Below are positions 6,391 to 9,091 of a stretch of DNA of 9,091 nucleotides, piece by piece. Both the position numbers and the translations under genes were made by a program. Within the stretch, counting starts at the first letter, position 1. Each line of letters starts with the position of its first letter. The stretch comes from UBA10427 sp003500135 (GTDB lineage Bacteria; Bacteroidota; Bacteroidia; Cytophagales; Cyclobacteriaceae): positions 1 through 9,091 of the forward strand of contig CAWZYQ010000157.1 of the NCBI GenBank assembly GCA_963966275.1, in the 5' to 3' direction. Under the pieces are notes generated by a model. It was given only the letters and a program-made list of their open reading frames with translations. It had not been told where the DNA came from and did no database searches.

Positions 6391-7055
6391 TGAGGATAGG
6401 CAGCCAAATATTTTATGATAGAAGCAATTACTTTTTATTTGTGATAAATGTTATAACAATATTTGTCATAGCCTGGCTACCTGATGGTTGGCAGGCTACA
6501 CTTTATAATGCAGCGCTTATTACCTTGTTTATTGCCAGCGCTATGGTGCTTAGCCGGAAAAAAGAAAAAATCCAATTTACGGTTATGGGTATTTTAATTT
6601 TACTATCCGTAATCTCCAGGATATTTGGTTTGGAAATCCTGGGCACCATAAACTTTTTTTTATCAATTATATTCTTCGGATATGTGGTTGTGCAGCTTAT
6701 TCGAAATGTAGCAGTTTCAAAAACAGTCAACCGGCATGTACTGTTCGGTGCAGTAAATGGTTATTTACTTTTTGGGATACTTCTTTCCATCATTATAGCC
6801 ATAGTAGAAACACTTAAGCCGGGCTCCTTTATATTGTCGAAAAGTGCGAAATTACCTGGCTTGTTCGCCGGTTTCGATCATTATTTATACTACGGTTTTG
6901 TATCACTAACAACTTTGGGTTATGGCGATTATCTTCCAAACACTTCCGGGGCAAGATCGATTGCCATCCTGATGAGTGTATCGGGCCAATTATATATCGG
7001 GATTATAATTGCGCTACTGGTGGGAAAGTTTTCAAATACAAAAATTGAAGAATGA
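6390..7055 (+). CDS. Potassium channel (Ion_trans_2 family), six transmembrane segments
   Basis: The 221-residue membrane protein carries the K+ selectivity filter TLGYGD (175-180), preceded by a pore helix (about 164-174) in YYGFVSLTT. Hydrophobic segments lie at about 14-30, 38-54, 64-80, 84-104, 117-140 and 188-212. The last two flank the pore like S5 and S6. The fourth segment lacks the regularly spaced arginines of a voltage sensor, so gating by voltage is doubtful. Only about nine residues follow S6, so there is no RCK or cyclic-nucleotide-binding domain. It should form a tetrameric inner-membrane channel conducting K+; family knowledge supports this, but gating is unknown. The start ATG overlaps the stop of the lipoprotein gene, and the stop overlaps the next start by four bases (ATGA), indicating tight co-expression with both neighbours. 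Confidence 0.93.
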   Translation: MRIGSQIFYDRSNYFLFVINVITIFVIAWLPDGWQATLYNAALITLFIASAMVLSRKKEKIQFTVMGILILLSVISRIFGLEILGTINFFLSIIFFGYVVVQLIRNVAVSKTVNRHVLFGAVNGYLLFGILLSIIIAIVETLKPGSFILSKSAKLPGLFAGFDHYLYYGFVSLTTLGYGDYLPNTSGARSIAILMSVSGQLYIGIIIALLVGKFSNTKIEE

Positions 7056-8686
7056 AGGTTACAAAAGGAAAAAAACAGTTGTTGGTTGCAATTATTACCG
7101 TGTTGGTAATTCTCATGGCTTCGCAGGCTTTTAAGTGGTACCTGTCGGAAACTGTACTTGATATTATTAATAAAAACCCCAACAGGAAGTATCAATTAAC
7201 ATTTGAAAAATTAAACATACATTCTTTTTATTCTGGTTTTGATATCTCAGGGATAAAGGTTGTTCCCCTGAAAAAGAATAACCTGGAAATAGAAGGGAAT
7301 ATTAAAAATCTGGAACTTAAAGAAGTTAATTGGGGTAAGCTCTTACTCAAAAACAGTTTATCAATCAGCAATCTTACGATCGAATCGCCAGAAATCAATT
7401 TAAGAAAGGATACTTTGTATCATAAAGTTGAAATAGAAACATCAAAAATTCCTGTTAAAAGAAAAACTGAAAGGGTTATTCAGGAATTATTGGCCGATTT
7501 TTTGGTCAATTTTGAGCTAGAAAATCTTGAGGTTGTAAATTTGTCACTGCATTCACTTAAAGTTGGTGAAGAAAGTCCGGATTATGGAGTAGAGAACCTC
7601 AATATTTCGGCTTTTGGCATAAAATCCGATTCAGTTGTCCTGACATATATTGTGCCTTTTCAGCTCGATAGTATCCTGGTTGATGTCAATAATGCATATT
7701 ATCAGATAAATCCATATTACAAAGCCTACATTGGTAATTGGAACTTCAATTCAATGGACTCCCTAATCAAATTGAAGTCAACTGGGATTGAATTGATCAG
7801 ACGTTGGGACAGTGTAAGTGTAGATTTGGGATATCAGACTGATATATTCGAGCTGCATATCGACTCTATCGTTATAAAAGATATTCGATTGTACAGCGAT
7901 AGCAACAATCTGGATATTATGGGTGAAAAGATCACCTTTTATCAACCCAAAGTTAATGATTACCGTAATAAGAATATTCCACGACGTGAAGAGCCGGTAA
8001 AGCCTCTGTTCAATAAAATGATTCAGTCCATTCCTTTTCCTTTGTCCATAGACTCTTTGATAATTTATAATGGTTCGATCTGCTACAATGAATGGCCGGA
8101 AGGAGCTGATGAGCCCGGTATGATATGTTTTGAAGATTTAAATGTAAATGTGAATAACCTGAAAAATATGGCGCCTATTGATTCTGTTTTAGAGTGTATC
8201 ATAGACATCCAAACCTCGATCAATGATCATATACCGGTCGAAGCAAAGATTAACATCCCACTCAATGCAAACGACCATTTCAGATTTAGTGCAAAAACCG
8301 ATACGTTCTCAATGACTGAATTAAATAATACTCTCATTACACTTGCTGGCATGGATGTAAAAAGCGGACATGTTCATTCGTTATATGTTTTTATGAATGT
8401 TGACGAGTATGGCGCTCAGTGTGAATTTAGTATGATCTATAATGATTTGAACATCGAAATTTTAGACGATCACCATAAAAAGAAAGCCTTACTATCACTA
8501 TTGGCCAATACCTTCATAAAGAAAAATCGAAAAGCAAAGGATACGGAACATGTAGTAAATTATTACACTCGCCGAAACCCGAAAAGAGGCCCCTTTAATT
8601 TGATATGGAATAGCACTAAAGGTGGCCTGATGAATGTGTTACCTTCTAAAACAGCTAAAAAAGTAATCGACTCAAAGAAAGGTTAA
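7052..8686 (+). CDS. AsmA-like envelope protein (Bacteroidota type)
   Basis: This 544-residue protein has a basic N-terminus and one transmembrane helix (about 9-27); the rest should project into the periplasm. It is beta-rich and repeats a phrase of the form 'hydrophobic-x-S-L-x-I-x-N' at about 103-120, 152-172, 269-286 (IDSIVI) and 332-347 (IDSLIIYNGSICYNE). The last is followed by EPGMICFEDLNV, as in AsmA/DUF748-like proteins. The C-terminus has RGPFNLIW (512-519), a conserved ending of Bacteroidota AsmA-like proteins. Known AsmA-superfamily members such as TamB and YhdP form long grooves that help move lipid between membranes; this one is small, so a reduced role or other envelope function is possible. 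It is the last gene of the operon and starts within the stop of the channel gene (ATGA). Family assignment is moderately sure, function is inference. Confidence 0.78.
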   Translation: MKVTKGKKQLLVAIITVLVILMASQAFKWYLSETVLDIINKNPNRKYQLTFEKLNIHSFYSGFDISGIKVVPLKKNNLEIEGNIKNLELKEVNWGKLLLKNSLSISNLTIESPEINLRKDTLYHKVEIETSKIPVKRKTERVIQELLADFLVNFELENLEVVNLSLHSLKVGEESPDYGVENLNISAFGIKSDSVVLTYIVPFQLDSILVDVNNAYYQINPYYKAYIGNWNFNSMDSLIKLKSTGIELIRRWDSVSVDLGYQTDIFELHIDSIVIKDIRLYSDSNNLDIMGEKITFYQPKVNDYRNKNIPRREEPVKPLFNKMIQSIPFPLSIDSLIIYNGSICYNEWPEGADEPGMICFEDLNVNVNNLKNMAPIDSVLECIIDIQTSINDHIPVEAKINIPLNANDHFRFSAKTDTFSMTELNNTLITLAGMDVKSGHVHSLYVFMNVDEYGAQCEFSMIYNDLNIEILDDHHKKKALLSLLANTFIKKNRKAKDTEHVVNYYTRRNPKRGPFNLIWNSTKGGLMNVLPSKTAKKVIDSKKG

Positions 8687-8700
8687 TGCCTTTCCAGGCG
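8687..8700 (+). terminator. Weak hairpin after the AsmA-like gene
   Basis: GCCT (8688-8691) pairs with AGGC (8696-8699) around a TTCC loop, extended by one T-G pair, directly after the stop codon. The following bases are AT-rich without a T run. It may help end the operon transcript, but the stem is short and this is a weak call. Confidence 0.22.
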
Positions 8701-8743
8701 ATATAAATACATCTATTCATCCTTATTTATTGTTCATATTCCC

Positions 8744-8782
8744 TTGATAATTTCTTTCTGAACGATTTTTATTTGATAATTT
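8744..8782. repeat. Two direct copies of TTGATAATTT
   Basis: The 10-base word TTGATAATTT occurs at 8744-8753 and again at 8773-8782, 29 bases apart, in the intergenic region before the gene at 8853. Paired direct repeats can be binding sites for a regulator. The word is AT-rich, so coincidence is possible. Confidence 0.35.
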
Positions 8783-8852
8783 GAAAAAATCCGGTTGTTT
8801 TCGGCCGATGTTTAGTAAATTCAATTATCAGTGATTTCATTTGTTTGCATTT

Positions 8853-9091
8853 ATGCGTAGTGTACCATTATACTTTTTTCTTTTCTTAGTTATAAGCTCA
8901 ATAAATATTGGCATAATCATATCTAAGCCTCCACTAAAGTATGTGGGAGAAACTACCGGTCTTATTATTGGAGATGACTCATTATGCCTGAGGTTCGAGT
9001 TTAAGCATCTCAATGAAGGTATGATCTTTAATGTTTTGAAGACAGGTGTTGGTTGTAAAGCCCTGGATACTGAAAAATATCAAAAACCTTA
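8853..9091 (+). CDS. N-terminal fragment of an exported or membrane-anchored protein of unknown function
   Basis: An open frame starts at ATG 8853 and runs without a stop to the window edge, giving 79 codons. The first residues (MRSVPLYFF) begin a hydrophobic stretch from about 5 to 23, which looks like a signal peptide or an N-terminal anchor; no clear AxA cleavage site or lipobox cysteine is visible. The part after it (VGETTGLIIGDDSLCLRF) has strand-like character and includes Cys45 and Cys68. I do not recognise the family. An in-frame TTG at 8841 is an alternative start and a TGA at 8832 closes the frame upstream. The gene follows the AsmA-like gene after 166 bases on the same strand, so it may have its own promoter. 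It is incomplete only because the window ends. Confidence 0.65.
   Translation, partial: MRSVPLYFFLFLVISSINIGIIISKPPLKYVGETTGLIIGDDSLCLRFEFKHLNEGMIFNVLKTGVGCKALDTEKYQKP

Noticed and set aside
8836..8843. TTCATTTG as a -7 box for the last gene
   Set aside because: It differs from consensus and lies only 9 bases before the ATG, which would leave almost no leader; no proper -33 element is found.
1..9091. Defence island, prophage, transposon, CRISPR array or RNA gene
   Set aside because: No transposase, integrase, phage, nuclease or repeat-spacer pattern was found on either strand, and no tRNA- or rRNA-like segment was recognised. The content is ordinary envelope and housekeeping-type chromosomal genes.

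Overview
The window looks like a chromosomal segment of a Bacteroidota bacterium, most likely from the Cytophagales or a related marine or soil group. The evidence is its family content: a TonB-dependent receptor with an N-terminal carboxypeptidase-regulatory-like domain paired with a DUF4249 lipoprotein, a DUF4136 lipoprotein, DUF3820 and DUF5522/CWC small proteins, AT-rich intergenic DNA, weak or absent Shine-Dalgarno sites, and a promoter element resembling the Bacteroidota -7 box (TAnnTTTG). No mobile element, CRISPR array, tRNA or rRNA was seen. Genes are tightly packed, and no gene-free gap reaches 300 bases.

Layout. Positions 1-155 hold two adjacent hairpins and a leader, followed by a plus-strand metallo-beta-lactamase-fold hydrolase (156-998). 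Its stop codon overlaps the stop of a convergent minus-strand pair: a DUF3820 protein (995-1219) and a cysteine-rich CWC-DUF5522 fusion (1227-1640). A divergent intergenic region (1641-1776) carries a 30-base near-palindrome and a candidate minus-strand promoter. Next is a plus-strand membrane-anchored protein of unknown function (1777-2547). Its stop directly abuts the stop of a minus-strand operon of TonB-dependent receptor (3398-5692) then DUF4249 lipoprotein (2548-3393). A second divergent region (5693-5805) leads into a plus-strand, translationally coupled operon: DUF4136 lipoprotein (5806-6390), six-helix potassium channel (6390-7055) and AsmA-like envelope protein (7052-8686). The window ends inside a plus-strand gene that starts at 8853.

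How the genes fit together. Two units concern the cell envelope. The receptor/DUF4249 pair is an outer-membrane uptake module of unknown substrate. The lipoprotein/channel/AsmA-like operon joins an outer-envelope lipoprotein, an inner-membrane cation channel and a protein of the lipid-transfer superfamily. Its 1-base and 4-base overlaps imply coordinated translation. The small zinc-binding-type proteins near the start are conserved but functionally uncharacterised.

No clearly new defence, mobile or biosynthetic system is visible. The most distinctive items are the CWC-DUF5522 fusion with no ATG start, the near-palindrome upstream of it, the terminator-like hairpin inside the end of the DUF4249 gene, and the coupled lipoprotein-channel-AsmA operon.
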